Below are positions 1-8,475 of a stretch of DNA of 64,000 nt, piece by piece. The translations under genes were made by a program, and so were the position numbers. The notes below the pieces were generated by a model that was not told where the DNA came from, searched no databases, and saw nothing but the letters and a program-made list of their open reading frames with translations. This stretch comes from Kribbella rubisoli (lineage in GTDB: Bacteria; Actinomycetota; Actinomycetes; Propionibacteriales; Kribbellaceae): positions 928,344 to 992,343 of the forward strand of contig NZ_SHKR01000013.1 in assembly GCF_004217145.1 (NCBI RefSeq), written 5' to 3'. The first letter of the stretch is position 1, and each line of letters opens with the position of its first letter.

Positions 1-594
1 GGCGCCGTACGCAGCCAGACCATCGGTGCTGAGGGTGAGCAGCAAGACGACCTGACGCAGACCCAGCAGACGGCCGGTCCGGACCAGCAGTTGTCTGGGC
101 AGGAGCCTGAGGTTGCAGCGCCGGAGCCCCAGCAGGTCCAAGCGCCCGAGCAAGGACAGCAGCAGGTGCAGGCGTCCGAGCAAGGTATGGGTGAGCAGAA
201 CGCAAACCAGGCAGGGCAGCAGCTGAATGCCCAGCAGGTTGGCAACGCTGCCCAGTCGGGCGTCGACCAGAGCGCCTCGCTCGGTTCCGATGAGCAAGGC
301 CAGAGCGGTCAGGAAAGCCAAGCCCAGAGCCAATGGCGCCCACCCGCCGAGGAGCCGGTGCTCGACGAACAACGGGCGAAGAGCGGCCCGAACCAGCCGG
401 GAAGCGAGATCCCACCGGGCGAGCGTGACACACTGACGCGCACCCAGCAGGGCCAAGCCCCCGCCGCCGGCGCAACCAGCCGCGAAGGCGGCGGCGTAGC
501 CACCAGCGAACGCCCCGGCACCCCGGCCCAGCAACGCGGCCAGGACCGCAACCGCGGCGACCGAGGCCGAGACGACACCGGCCGCGAACGCTAA
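1..594 (+). CDS. Gln-rich low-complexity protein, C-terminal part
   Basis: The frame is open from the first base, so the gene starts left of the window and only the last 197 codons are seen; the TTG at 91 is not needed as a start. The protein is dominated by Gln, Gly, Ala, Glu and Pro with short QQ- and GQ-rich motifs and no hydrophobic segment. The last 50 residues turn Arg/Gly/Asp-rich and end in alternating charges. No enzyme motif is visible. Such compositions occur in disordered tails of larger proteins; the function is unknown. A hairpin follows the stop. Confidence 0.6.
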   Translation, partial: GAVRSQTIGAEGEQQDDLTQTQQTAGPDQQLSGQEPEVAAPEPQQVQAPEQGQQQVQASEQGMGEQNANQAGQQLNAQQVGNAAQSGVDQSASLGSDEQGQSGQESQAQSQWRPPAEEPVLDEQRAKSGPNQPGSEIPPGERDTLTRTQQGQAPAAGATSREGGGVATSERPGTPAQQRGQDRNRGDRGRDDTGRER

Positions 595-610
595 CCACCA
601 ACCACCCCAC

Positions 611-642
611 GGTCCCCCGCCAATCACTACCGGCGGGGGACC
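611..642 (+). terminator. Intrinsic-type terminator hairpin
   Basis: Perfect 11-bp stem (GGTCCCCCGCC at 611-621 with GGCGGGGGACC at 632-642) and a 10-nt loop, starting 17 nt after the stop at 594. There is no strong T tract, as is usual in high-GC actinobacteria. Confidence 0.75.
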
Positions 643-756
643 TCTCCATTCTCCCGAACAACATCCCCGGCCCGTGCCGCACCTGCCGGCCTTCGACCGG
701 CTGCTGACCCGGCTTCCGGCGTCCCGAGGAAGCCCCGCCGGCACACCAGTTTGTGG

Positions 757-1119
757 TTAGTAGACGATGGCTTGGGTGGCTTCGGTGAGGATTTCTTCGG
801 TGAAGGTGGGGGCGCCGGCTAGGCGGGTGCCGGGGCGGAGGTCGGGTTGGGTGAGGTCGCGGCGTTTGGCGCATTGGGTGCAGACGGTTAGTTGACCGCC
901 TTCCAGTACTGCGGTCAGCAGGTCTGCGAGTGGGGCGGCGTGGGGCAGGTCGAAGGACTCGGCGCGGCCGGGGACGGCGAACCAGACGGCCTCGCCGGTC
1001 AGCCAGAGGGAGACCGTGGCGCCGGCCGCTACGGCTGTGGCGGCGACGGTGAAGGCCTGGTTGGCGCGCTCGGGTTCCTCGGCGCCTGCGGTCAGTTTGA
1101 TCACCAGCGTGCGGGACAT
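757..1119 (-). CDS. DsrE-family protein
   Basis: A 120-aa protein that reads as a DsrE/DsrF-like small alpha/beta protein: a beta strand at residues 3-9 (TLVIKLTAG), a helix with an alternating A/V pattern (20-32), a second strand (VSLWLTGEAVW, 36-46) and a CTQC-like segment (TVCTQCAKRR, around 78-87) where the family carries its sulfur-relay cysteine. Family members handle sulfur transfer or are uncharacterised in actinobacteria; the role here is inferred. The ATG has no Shine-Dalgarno, but TAGCGT at 1126-1131 lies 6 nt upstream, which points to a leaderless transcript. Divergent from the small membrane protein at 1216. Confidence 0.75.
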   Translation of the reverse strand: MSRTLVIKLTAGAEEPERANQAFTVAATAVAAGATVSLWLTGEAVWFAVPGRAESFDLPHAAPLADLLTAVLEGGQLTVCTQCAKRRDLTQPDLRPGTRLAGAPTFTEEILTEATQAIVY

Positions 1120-1215
1120 CCCGCCACGCTAACCGAAGCCGCGGGGAACGTGGGTGCGGGAGGTCACGTCGAGGGAGGCGGGGCGACGGCGGTGAGATCC
1201 TCTAGAGTGGGGCCC

Positions 1216-1323
1216 GTGCTGCATGTTGTTTTCACCTCGCTGCTGGTGCTGGTCTGTGTGTTCATGGGCTGGTTCTCGGCGTTTGTCGTCTACCGGCTGT
1301 ATCGCGGCCGCAACGCGGGCTGA
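1216..1323 (+). CDS. Small single-pass membrane protein (35 aa)
   Basis: GTG-started 35-residue protein: an almost continuous hydrophobic helix (residues 2-26, rich in L, V and F) followed by a basic tail (YRLYRGRN). The start is chosen because TAGAGT at 1203-1208 is 7 nt before the GTG, the leaderless arrangement seen repeatedly in this window. Its stop is 8 nt before the ATG of the nitrobindin-like gene, and that gene has no Shine-Dalgarno, so the two are probably co-transcribed. Function unknown. Confidence 0.6.
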   Translation: MLHVVFTSLLVLVCVFMGWFSAFVVYRLYRGRNAG

Positions 1324-1331
1324 GTGATTCG

Positions 1332-1826
1332 ATGGCGTTCGAGATTCCGCAGGACCTGCACCCGGACCTGATGCCGCTGGCGTGGCTGCTCGGTCGGTGG
1401 GAGGGGCGCGGGCACGGCGACTACCCGACGATCGAGAAGTTCGAGTTCGGGCAGCAGATCGACTTCAGCCACAACGGCAAGCCGTACCTGCACTACGTCA
1501 GTCAGACGTTCGTCGTCGGCGAGGACGGCACCAAGGAGCGCCCGCTCGCGGTCGAGACCGGGTTCTGGCGGCCGCAGCCGGACAACAAGGTCGAGGTGAT
1601 CCTGGCGCATCCGACCGGTTTCGCCGAGATCTGGTACGGCGACATCGACGGCGCCAAGATCGAGCTGCAGACCGACGTCGTCGCGCGCACCGTCAGCGCG
1701 AAGGAGGTCACCGCGGGCCACCGCCTCTACGGCTTGGTCAACGGCGAACTGCTCTGGGCGTACGACATGGCAGCCGAGGGCCAGGCACTCCAGCCCCACC
1801 TCTGGGCCACCCTCGTCCGCGCCTAA
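1332..1826 (+). CDS. FABP-like / nitrobindin family protein
   Basis: A 164-aa beta-barrel protein of the THAP4/nitrobindin-like, UPF0678 (FABP-like) family. The diagnostic N-terminal motif (LGRWEGRGHGDYPTI, residues 20-34) and the C-terminal histidine (QPHLWATLVRA, near 156) that ligates heme in nitrobindins are both present. Homologues bind ferric heme and isomerise peroxynitrite; that activity is family knowledge, not shown here. Cytoplasmic, no signal peptide. It follows the 35-aa membrane protein by 8 nt and probably depends on the same transcript. Confidence 0.85.
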   Translation: MAFEIPQDLHPDLMPLAWLLGRWEGRGHGDYPTIEKFEFGQQIDFSHNGKPYLHYVSQTFVVGEDGTKERPLAVETGFWRPQPDNKVEVILAHPTGFAEIWYGDIDGAKIELQTDVVARTVSAKEVTAGHRLYGLVNGELLWAYDMAAEGQALQPHLWATLVRA

Positions 1827-1879
1827 GCCCCCACCAAGCAGCCCCGGCAGTCACTCGGGCAAACACTCGGGCAAGCGGC

Positions 1880-2560
1880 TCAGCTCTCGGCGACCCAGGA
1901 GTATTCGACCTTGGGACGCCCGCTGCGGCCGTCGTAGCGTTGGGTCCGTAGCGCCTGTCCCTGGTCAGCCAGGTGTTCCAGGTAGCGCCGGGCCGTGATG
2001 CGCGACGTGCCCAACGACGTGGCGACCTCCTCCGCCGTCCACCCCTCGCGGTCCGCGAGCAGTTGTACGACGCGGTCCAGCACCGAGCCGGCCAACCCCT
2101 TCGGCACCGACGAGACCGTTGCTGGATGCAACAAACGGTCGACCTCGTCCTGATCCGCGACGACCTGTCCCGCCTCAGCCGCCCGGCGTTGCCGCGCGTA
2201 CGCCGACAACCGATCCCGCAACGTCTCGAAGGCAAACGGCTTCAGCACATACTGGACGACCCCGATCCGCGCAGCGGCCTGTACGGCGGCGACCTCGCGC
2301 GCGGACGTCACCGCGACAACATCCGTTTGGTTGCCAAGAGCACGCATGCGCCGTACGACGTCCAGCCCGTGTCCGTCGGGCAGATGCATGTCGAGCAGTA
2401 CGACGTCCACGTCGCCGCGGGCGAGCACCTGCAACGCGCGTCCCGCCGTACCGGCGATTCCCACGCAAGCGAAGCCCGGCAGGCGATCGACGTACGTGCG
2501 ATGGGCTTCCGCGGCAACGGGATCGTCCTCGACGACGAGGACGCGGAGGGGGTCAGGCAC
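1880..2560 (-). CDS. Response regulator, CitB/DcuR family
   Basis: 226 aa. An N-terminal receiver (residues 4-120) has the acidic pair EDD at 11-13, phospho-acceptor D57 in VVLLDMHLPD, T/S in AVTSA and K in LKPF. The C-terminal winged-helix half (about 160-215, with SLGTSRITARRYLEHL) is typical of regulators of citrate/malate/fumarate metabolism. Its start overlaps the kinase gene stop by 8 bp, so translation is coupled. The adjacent dctA on the other strand is the obvious target: phosphorylated regulator would act on 3810-3939 to switch C4-dicarboxylate uptake. That regulatory link is inferred from context. Confidence 0.9.
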   Translation of the reverse strand: MPDPLRVLVVEDDPVAAEAHRTYVDRLPGFACVGIAGTAGRALQVLARGDVDVVLLDMHLPDGHGLDVVRRMRALGNQTDVVAVTSAREVAAVQAAARIGVVQYVLKPFAFETLRDRLSAYARQRRAAEAGQVVADQDEVDRLLHPATVSSVPKGLAGSVLDRVVQLLADREGWTAEEVATSLGTSRITARRYLEHLADQGQALRTQRYDGRSGRPKVEYSWVAES

Positions 2561-3809
2561 TCGCGCCCACCGCCCGCGGTAACCGCACCCGCACGGTCAG
2601 CGCCGGTACTTCGTCCAGCTCGGAATCCGGATCAACCATCAGAGAACCTTGCCACCGCTCGACCGTGCTCCGCACCAGCACGAGCCCCAACCCGTGCCCG
2701 GGCTCGGCCTTGGTCGACCACCCGCGCTCGAACATGTGCGCCAACTCCACCGATCCCAGCTCGGCCCCGGTATTGGTCACGATCAGGTCGATCGCGCCGG
2801 GCAAGGCGGCCGCCCGGAACTCCACCTTCCGCGGCGCCGGCCCGCCCCGCGCGGCCTCGATCGCGTTGTCCAGCAGGTTTCCGACCACCGTGACCACGTC
2901 CTGCGCCGGTAGCCGCGTGTTCAGCTGCTCCTGCCCGAGGTCGAGCGACAGAACCACACCGCGCTCCTGCGCCTGCGCCAACTTTGCCAACAGCAACGAC
3001 GCCAGCACCGGATCCCCGACCGTACCGACGACCCGGTCCGTCATCGCCTGCGCGAACTGCAGCTCCGACACCGCGAACTCCCGCGCCCGCTCCGGCCGAC
3101 CGATCTCGATCAGGCTGACCACCGTGTGCAGCCGGTTCGACGCCTCGTGGTTCTGCGCCTGCAGCGATTCCGCCAGACTCCGTACGGCGTCCAGCTCGCC
3201 GAGCAACCGCTGCAACTCAGTGTGATCTCGCAGCGTGACGATCCGCCCGCGGCCCGACGGCTGCTGGTTCACGACGACAACGCCTTGCGCGCCGAGATGG
3301 AGCTCGTCGTACGCCGTACGCCCGGTCCCGAGCAGCTCGGCGAGGGGCGCGCCGAGATGCAGCTCCTCCAACGGCGTGCCTGGCGCAACGGAGCGCAACC
3401 CGAGCAGCTGCAGCGCCTCGTCGTTCGCGAGCTGGACCCGTCCGTCGAGGTCCAGCAGGATCAAGCCCTCACGGGCCGCGTGCAGCACGCCTTCGTAGAA
3501 GTCGAGCATCCGCGCCAGCGACTGCGTGCCCATGCCGCGCGTTGCCCGACGTACCCGCCAGGTGACGAGCGCGTTGCCGGCGATCGCGACCCCGAGCATC
3601 AGGCTCGCGATCCCGAGCATCGAGCGCAGATCGAGCCGGGCCAGCTCCCACCAGCTCGGTGCCGGCAGCCCACCGGCCGCGGCGTCCCGCACTGCCTGGG
3701 CGCGGGATCTGCTGACGATCGTGATCCAGACCATCGCGACCAGGACGGTGACCGTGACGGTCTGCAGCCAGAGAACCTGGCGGCGCAGCTCCCACGGTCG
3801 GTGTCGCAT
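2553..3809 (-). CDS. Sensor histidine kinase, CitA/DcuS family (short sensor loop)
   Basis: 418 aa. Two membrane segments (about 13-33 and 63-83), a cytoplasmic PAS-like region (103-200), the family-specific acceptor motif NHEASNRLH (H221), N-box (GNLLDNAIEA, near 310) and G-box (GHGLGL, 371-376). Family members normally have a periplasmic PAS domain of about 130 residues between the two helices; here the loop is only about 30 residues, so an external ligand-binding domain is missing. Sensing may occur through the cytoplasmic PAS or through the symporter DctA, as reported for some DcuS/DctA pairs. Operon with the response regulator; divergent from dctA. Confidence 0.88.
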   Translation of the reverse strand: MRHRPWELRRQVLWLQTVTVTVLVAMVWITIVSRSRAQAVRDAAAGGLPAPSWWELARLDLRSMLGIASLMLGVAIAGNALVTWRVRRATRGMGTQSLARMLDFYEGVLHAAREGLILLDLDGRVQLANDEALQLLGLRSVAPGTPLEELHLGAPLAELLGTGRTAYDELHLGAQGVVVVNQQPSGRGRIVTLRDHTELQRLLGELDAVRSLAESLQAQNHEASNRLHTVVSLIEIGRPERAREFAVSELQFAQAMTDRVVGTVGDPVLASLLLAKLAQAQERGVVLSLDLGQEQLNTRLPAQDVVTVVGNLLDNAIEAARGGPAPRKVEFRAAALPGAIDLIVTNTGAELGSVELAHMFERGWSTKAEPGHGLGLVLVRSTVERWQGSLMVDPDSELDEVPALTVRVRLPRAVGASA

Positions 3810-3939
3810 GCGGACAGTTTGCCTCTAATCCGTACTGCGAACGATATGAACGAAACGTGCACTTCTCCTGTGCGTCACGTCACAGTTACTCACCAAGTCC
3901 CCAACACCCCTCCGCCAGGCCGATACCGGGAGTCCCACC

Positions 3940-5358
3940 ATGTCGAGCCAGATCGAACCCCGACCGACTCCGGTCCGCAACGACCGGACCCATTTCCTCT
4001 ACATCGCCGTCATCGTCGCCGTTCTGCTCGGCATCGGTGTCGGGTTCCTGTTCCCGGACTTCGCGGTCGAGCTGAAACCGCTCGGCACAGGGTTCGTGAA
4101 CCTGATCAAGATGATGATCAGCCCGATCATCTTCTGCACCCTGGTGCTCGGTATCGGCTCGGTCCGCAAGGCCGCCAGCGTCGGCAAGGTGGGAGGTCTC
4201 GCGCTCGTCTACTTCCTGGTGATGTCGACGGTCGCGCTCGCCATCGGCCTGGTCGTCGGCAACCTGGTCAAGCCCGGTTCCGGCCTGAACCTCACCGACG
4301 CGCTGCGCAAGACCGGCCAGCAGCAGGCCGCCGGCGCGCACGAGGGCACCACCGACTTCCTGCTCGGCATCATCCCGAAGACCATCCTGTCCTCGCTGAC
4401 CGAGGGTCAGGTGCTGCAGGCCGTCTTCGTCGCCCTGCTGGTCGGCTTCGGCCTGCAGACGATGGGCAGCAAGGGTACGCCGATCCTGAACGGCATCGGC
4501 CACCTCCAGCGGCTGCTGTTCAAGGTGCTGTCGATGATCATGTGGGCCGCCCCGGTCGGCGCGTTCGGTGCCATCGCGACCGTTGTCGGCGCCGCCGGCG
4601 GCCAGGCGCTGCGCAGCCTCGCGATGATCATGGTGGCCTTCTACATCACCTGTCTGCTCTTCGTGATCGTTGTCCTCGGCACCATTCTGCGAGTGGTCAC
4701 CGGAGTCTCGATCTTCCAGCTGCTGCGGTACCTCGGCCGGGAGTTCCTGCTGATCGTGTCGACCTCGTCGTCGGAGACCGCGCTGCCGCGGCTGATCGGC
4801 AAGATGGAGCACGTCGGCGTCAGCAAGGAGGTCGTCGGTATCACGGTTCCGACCGGCTACTCCTTCAACCTGGACGGCACCGCGATCTACCTGACGATGG
4901 CGTCGCTGTTCATCGCCGAAGCGATGGACCAGCCGTTCTCGATCGGACAGCAGATTTCCCTGCTGGTGTTCATGATCGTCGCCTCGAAGGGCGCCGCCGG
5001 TGTCACCGGCGCCGGCCTGGCCACGCTGGCCGGCGGTCTGCAGTCGCACCGGCCGGAGTTGCTCGACGGCGTCGGTCTGATCGTCGGTATCGACCGGTTC
5101 ATGTCCGAGGCTCGGGCGCTGACGAACTTCGCCGGCAACGCGGTCGCCACGGTCCTGGTCGGGCACTGGGTCGGCGAGTTCGACAAGGAACAGGCCCAGC
5201 AGGTGTTCGCGGGCAACGACCCGTTCGACGAGGTCGCCTTCGCCGCCGGCGACACCCACGCCGGCGACATCCCGGCCGGTGTCGGCACCGGCGAGGCAAG
5301 CGTCGGAGCCGGCCCCGCCGGCGTCGGCCCGGCGGGCACCCGCCAAACCGACAGCTAG
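3940..5358 (+). CDS. dctA: C4-dicarboxylate:cation symporter (DctA type)
   Basis: 472-aa SLC1/DAACS transporter. Eight or so hydrophobic segments begin at residue 20. The re-entrant loop signature TSSSETALPRL (around 267-277) and the NLDGT motif in the substrate/cation site are intact. It would import succinate, fumarate, malate or aspartate with Na+ or H+. The last 40 residues are a Gly/Ala/Pro-rich tail (GAGPAGVGPAG) not needed for transport. The ATG at 3940 was chosen by family N-terminus. The CitAB-like system on the other strand shares the 130-bp intergenic region and probably controls it. Confidence 0.92.
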   Translation: MSSQIEPRPTPVRNDRTHFLYIAVIVAVLLGIGVGFLFPDFAVELKPLGTGFVNLIKMMISPIIFCTLVLGIGSVRKAASVGKVGGLALVYFLVMSTVALAIGLVVGNLVKPGSGLNLTDALRKTGQQQAAGAHEGTTDFLLGIIPKTILSSLTEGQVLQAVFVALLVGFGLQTMGSKGTPILNGIGHLQRLLFKVLSMIMWAAPVGAFGAIATVVGAAGGQALRSLAMIMVAFYITCLLFVIVVLGTILRVVTGVSIFQLLRYLGREFLLIVSTSSSETALPRLIGKMEHVGVSKEVVGITVPTGYSFNLDGTAIYLTMASLFIAEAMDQPFSIGQQISLLVFMIVASKGAAGVTGAGLATLAGGLQSHRPELLDGVGLIVGIDRFMSEARALTNFAGNAVATVLVGHWVGEFDKEQAQQVFAGNDPFDEVAFAAGDTHAGDIPAGVGTGEASVGAGPAGVGPAGTRQTDS

Positions 5359-5402
5359 TCCGCCGAACCGCCACCCACCTGGTCCACTTCCCACCCCTCC
5401 AC

Positions 5403-5438
5403 GCGCTGCCCGCCGGGCCACAGACCGGCGGGCAGCGC
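5403..5438 (+). terminator. Terminator of dctA
   Basis: Perfect 14-bp stem (GCGCTGCCCGCCGG at 5403-5416, complement at 5425-5438) with an 8-nt loop, 44 nt after the stop, followed by TGTTT. Confidence 0.8.
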
Positions 5439-5445
5439 TGTGTTT

Positions 5446-5537
5446 GCGGATCCCCAGGCCATCACTATCGCCGCCCGGGCGGCGTCCCTCGCGGCGCGAC
5501 CGCGTCAGGCGCGGATTGTGATGGCCTGGTGATCCGC
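5446..5537. repeat. Cloverleaf-like inverted repeat
   Basis: Outer arms of 20 nt (5446-5465 and 5518-5537) pair with a single mismatch. Inside lie a perfect 16-bp palindrome (CGCCGCCCGGGCGGCG, 5469-5484) and a 5-bp hairpin (CGCGG/CCGCG, 5490-5504), so the single strand can fold into a branched structure. The right arm ends exactly at the TAG stop of the minus-strand F420 gene. It sits between two convergent genes directly after the dctA terminator. It could be a bidirectional terminator, a REP/MITE-like element or a structured RNA; the sequence alone does not decide. Confidence 0.7.
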
Positions 5538-6358
5538 TACTTCCCGTCGAGCAGCTCGATGACGGGAGCGAAGTCCTCGAGGTAGCCCGCGTTGATGCTG
5601 ATGTAGCTGGCGCCGATCTCGTCGCGGCGGCGGAGGAGCTCGTCGGCCATCTGCTGCGGAGTACCGCGGAGCAGCATCAGCGAGTCCATCGCCTCGAGCT
5701 CGTCGGGGTCGACGCCGGAGGCCCGCTTCGTCCAGGGCGGCAGCGGGCGGGTGCCGGCGGCGAGCAGGTTCATCGCGAGCTCGATGTCGTCGGCGCGCGA
5801 GCCGGCCAGCGAACGCAACTCCCGCGCGACGGCCGCAACCTCCGAGCGAGGTGTCGTGGCGTCTTTGGCGATCGAGACGATGTCCGCCCGCGAGGCTGCC
5901 AGCGCGAGCGCCTTCGGCCCGCCGGCGGCAAGCATGATCGGCGTACGACGATCGCCGTCGAGCTCACGCAGCAGATCGAGGGTTGCGATGACCTGCTCCC
6001 GCCGCTCGCGCGCCGTTCCCCACGGCAGACCGATCTCGGCCGTCTGCTGCTCCGCGACCGGCCGACCGGTCCCGATGCCGAACTCGAACCGCCCGTCGGT
6101 CAGCACGGTCAGCGTGTGCGCCTCCCAGGCAGCCTGCCGCGGCGTACGCAGCGGTGCTGCCGCGACGAACGTGCCGACGCGGATGTCCGCGACCGCGGCC
6201 GCCATCGCCAGCGAAGAGAACGGCGCGGGGAGCTGGAGGCCGTCCGGCATGAGCACGGTCGAGTACCCGAGATCCGCCGCCTGCCGGACCGTCTTCACCC
6301 ACTCCTCACCGGTCGTCGGGCTCCCCGCCACGCCGAACCGGAACCGCCTGTCGCTCAT
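5537..6358 (-). CDS. LLM-class F420-dependent oxidoreductase
   Basis: 273 aa from the ATG at 6358, chosen because GGAGGG lies about 8 nt upstream and the protein then begins MSDRRFRFGV as in its family; an upstream in-frame extension is low-complexity and not credible. Luciferase-like TIM barrel: GYSTVLMPDGL near the N-terminus, VGTFVAAAPLRTP and FEFGIGTGRP in the middle (the latter close to the cofactor phosphate region of F420 enzymes), and MLAAGGPKALALAA. The substrate cannot be told. Divergent from ygfZ; its stop lies inside the structured repeat at 5446-5537. Confidence 0.85.
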   Translation of the reverse strand: MSDRRFRFGVAGSPTTGEEWVKTVRQAADLGYSTVLMPDGLQLPAPFSSLAMAAAVADIRVGTFVAAAPLRTPRQAAWEAHTLTVLTDGRFEFGIGTGRPVAEQQTAEIGLPWGTARERREQVIATLDLLRELDGDRRTPIMLAAGGPKALALAASRADIVSIAKDATTPRSEVAAVARELRSLAGSRADDIELAMNLLAAGTRPLPPWTKRASGVDPDELEAMDSLMLLRGTPQQMADELLRRRDEIGASYISINAGYLEDFAPVIELLDGK

Positions 6359-6467
6359 CGCCCTGTCCCTCCGTCGTTTGATGCCTCCAGCCTCCCTGCG
6401 CCGGGGGTCTGTCCACATCCCACGACGGGAGGCGTTCGCCGTACGCCGAGCGACGTACTCTGGTGAC

Positions 6468-7460
6468 ATGTCACGCAAGCGCAGCCCCCTGCTGGACCGG
6501 CCCGGCGCGGTCGAGGCCGACGGACTCGACGCCGGTGTCGCCGCGCACTACGGCTCGGATCTCCGCGAACAGCGGGCGTTGGTCGCCGGTGAGGCGTTCG
6601 TCGACCTGTCGCACCGCGACGTGGTCACAATCACCGGACCGGACCGGCTGACGTGGCTGCATGCGCTGACCACGCAGTTCTTCGAGGGCCTCAAGCCCGG
6701 TACGTCGACCACCGCGCTGCTGCTCTCGCCGACTGGTCACGTCGAGCACGTGATGTACGGCGTGGACGACGGTCAGACCTTCTGGTTGCACACGGAGCCT
6801 GGGGCCGCTGAGGCGCTGATCGAGTGGCTGCAGAAGATGGTCTTCATGTCCCGCGTGGAGATTGCGGATGTGACTGACGACTACGCGATCATCTGGCGGT
6901 CAGGTACTGCGGAAGGCGAGCACCTGACGCGCGCAGGTGAGGACTCGTTGGGCGGGCATGAGGTGTTCCTGCCGCGCGTCGAGCTGGCCAACCTTGAGGG
7001 CGTGGCCGCAGGCGTCTGGGCGTACGAGGCGCTGCGGATCGAGGCCGGGGCGCCGCGGTTCGGGCTGGACACCGACGAGCGCGCGATTCCGAACGAGCTC
7101 GGTTGGCTCGGGGTCGGCGTACATCTGAACAAGGGGTGCTACCGCGGGCAGGAGACGGTCGCGCGGGTGCACAACCTCGGCCGGCCGCCGCGGCGGCTGG
7201 TCCGGCTGCACCTGGACGGTTCGGTGGACCGCCTGCCGCAGCACGGCGACGCCGTACTGGCAGGGGAGAAGCAGGTCGGAGTCATCGGGTCGGCGGCTCG
7301 GCATCACGAGTTCGGGCCGATTGCACTGGCTGTCGTGAAACGCAACGTCGACCCCGAAGCCGTGCTCGACGTGGTGGCGGAGGACCAGCCGACGGTGAAG
7401 GCGAGCCAGGAGCTTCTCGTCGACCCCGAGGCCGGGCTGCACGTGCGCTCGCGGCTGTGA
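6468..7460 (+). CDS. ygfZ: Folate-binding YgfZ/GcvT-like protein
   Basis: 330 aa. Diagnostic YgfZ motif KGCYRGQETVAR at about 222-233 with the conserved Cys, and the N-terminal GcvT-like fold (DLSHRDVVTITGPDRLTWLH). YgfZ proteins bind folate and assist maturation or repair of Fe-S enzymes in the cytoplasm. The ATG at 6468 is 6 nt after TACTCT (6456-6461), so the transcript is probably leaderless; long upstream in-frame sequence overlaps the divergent F420 gene and is rejected. Followed after 46 nt by the asparaginase gene with its own promoter. Confidence 0.9.
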   Translation: MSRKRSPLLDRPGAVEADGLDAGVAAHYGSDLREQRALVAGEAFVDLSHRDVVTITGPDRLTWLHALTTQFFEGLKPGTSTTALLLSPTGHVEHVMYGVDDGQTFWLHTEPGAAEALIEWLQKMVFMSRVEIADVTDDYAIIWRSGTAEGEHLTRAGEDSLGGHEVFLPRVELANLEGVAAGVWAYEALRIEAGAPRFGLDTDERAIPNELGWLGVGVHLNKGCYRGQETVARVHNLGRPPRRLVRLHLDGSVDRLPQHGDAVLAGEKQVGVIGSAARHHEFGPIALAVVKRNVDPEAVLDVVAEDQPTVKASQELLVDPEAGLHVRSRL

Positions 7461-7506
7461 GGGGAATCATTCGCAACACGGCGTTTTGCACCTGTACAGT
7501 TCAGCC

Positions 7507-8463
7507 GTGACCGAACCTGTGATCCTGGCCGACGTCGTCCGCAGCGACTTCGTCGAAGGCCACCACCGCGGCTCCGTCGTGGTGACGCGTCCCGACGGCA
7601 GTGTGGACTGGTCCGTCGGCATCGTGGACGAGCCGATGTTCCCGCGCTCGTCCAACAAGCCCATGCAGGCGCTCGGTATGCTCCGCAACGGGTTGCCGCT
7701 CACCGACGAGCTGCTCGCCCTCGCAGGCGCGTCGCATTCCGGTGAGCAGTTCCACCTGGACGGCGTACGGAAGATCCTCGCGACGGCCGGTCTCGACGAG
7801 AGCGCGCTGCTGACGCCTGTCGCGTACCCGCTGGACGACGAGACCCGGGACGCGTGGGTCAAGGCCGGTCACGGCAAGGAGCGGGTCGTGATGAACTGCT
7901 CGGGCAAGCACGCTGCGATGCTGCTGACCAGCAAGCTCAACGACTGGGACCTCACGACGTACCGGTCGCCGGATCACCCGCTGCAGAAGGAGATCCGCAC
8001 CGCGATCGAGGACACCGCCGGCGAGAAGGCGTCGTACGTCGCGGTCGACGGCTGCGGCGCGCCGATCTTCGCGCTCACGCTGTCCGGCCTGGCCCGCTCG
8101 TTCGGTCTGTTCGCCGGCGCGGCCCCGGAGACCAACGAGGGCCGGATCGCCGATGCGTTCCGCGCGCACCCGGAGTACGCCAGCGGGAGTACGCGCGACG
8201 AGGCCGAGCTGATGCGAGCCACCGAGGGTCTGTTCTGCAAGGCGGGTGCTGAGGGCGTGTACGCCGTCGGCCTGGCGGACGGCACCGGGATCGCGCTGAA
8301 GCTCGAGGACGGTACGCCACGCGCCCGCAAGGTCGTGATGGCCGCAACCCTCCAGCGCCTCGGCATCACCAACGAGACGATCGAGAACCACCTTCACTTC
8401 GAACTCACCGGCGGCGACAACATCGTCGGCGCCGTCCGCCCCCACGCGCCTTCGTTCAGCTGA
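7507..8463 (+). CDS. Asparaginase, AnsA/PF06089-type
   Basis: 318 aa starting at GTG 7507, 6 nt after TACAGT (7495-7500). The family is the actinobacterial/rhizobial asparaginase group (Asparaginase_II), recognised by SSNKPMQALGML (residues 42-53), MNCSGKHAAMLL near 125 and VDGCGAPIFALTLSGLAR near 180; it is unrelated in sequence to the classical bacterial L-asparaginases. Predicted to hydrolyse L-asparagine to aspartate and ammonia in the cytoplasm. No signal peptide. Confidence 0.87.
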   Translation: MTEPVILADVVRSDFVEGHHRGSVVVTRPDGSVDWSVGIVDEPMFPRSSNKPMQALGMLRNGLPLTDELLALAGASHSGEQFHLDGVRKILATAGLDESALLTPVAYPLDDETRDAWVKAGHGKERVVMNCSGKHAAMLLTSKLNDWDLTTYRSPDHPLQKEIRTAIEDTAGEKASYVAVDGCGAPIFALTLSGLARSFGLFAGAAPETNEGRIADAFRAHPEYASGSTRDEAELMRATEGLFCKAGAEGVYAVGLADGTGIALKLEDGTPRARKVVMAATLQRLGITNETIENHLHFELTGGDNIVGAVRPHAPSFS

Positions 8464-8475
8464 CCCGGGCGCCGG

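Noticed and set aside
3126..5585. Long plus-strand ORF (819 codons) opposite the kinase and across dctA
   Set aside because: High-GC antisense or frame-shadow reading; it overlaps well-supported genes in other frames and has Arg/Pro/Gly-rich composition.
5751..6467. Upstream extension of the ygfZ frame
   Set aside because: It overlaps the divergent F420 gene for its whole length; a -10 box lies 6 nt before the ATG at 6468.
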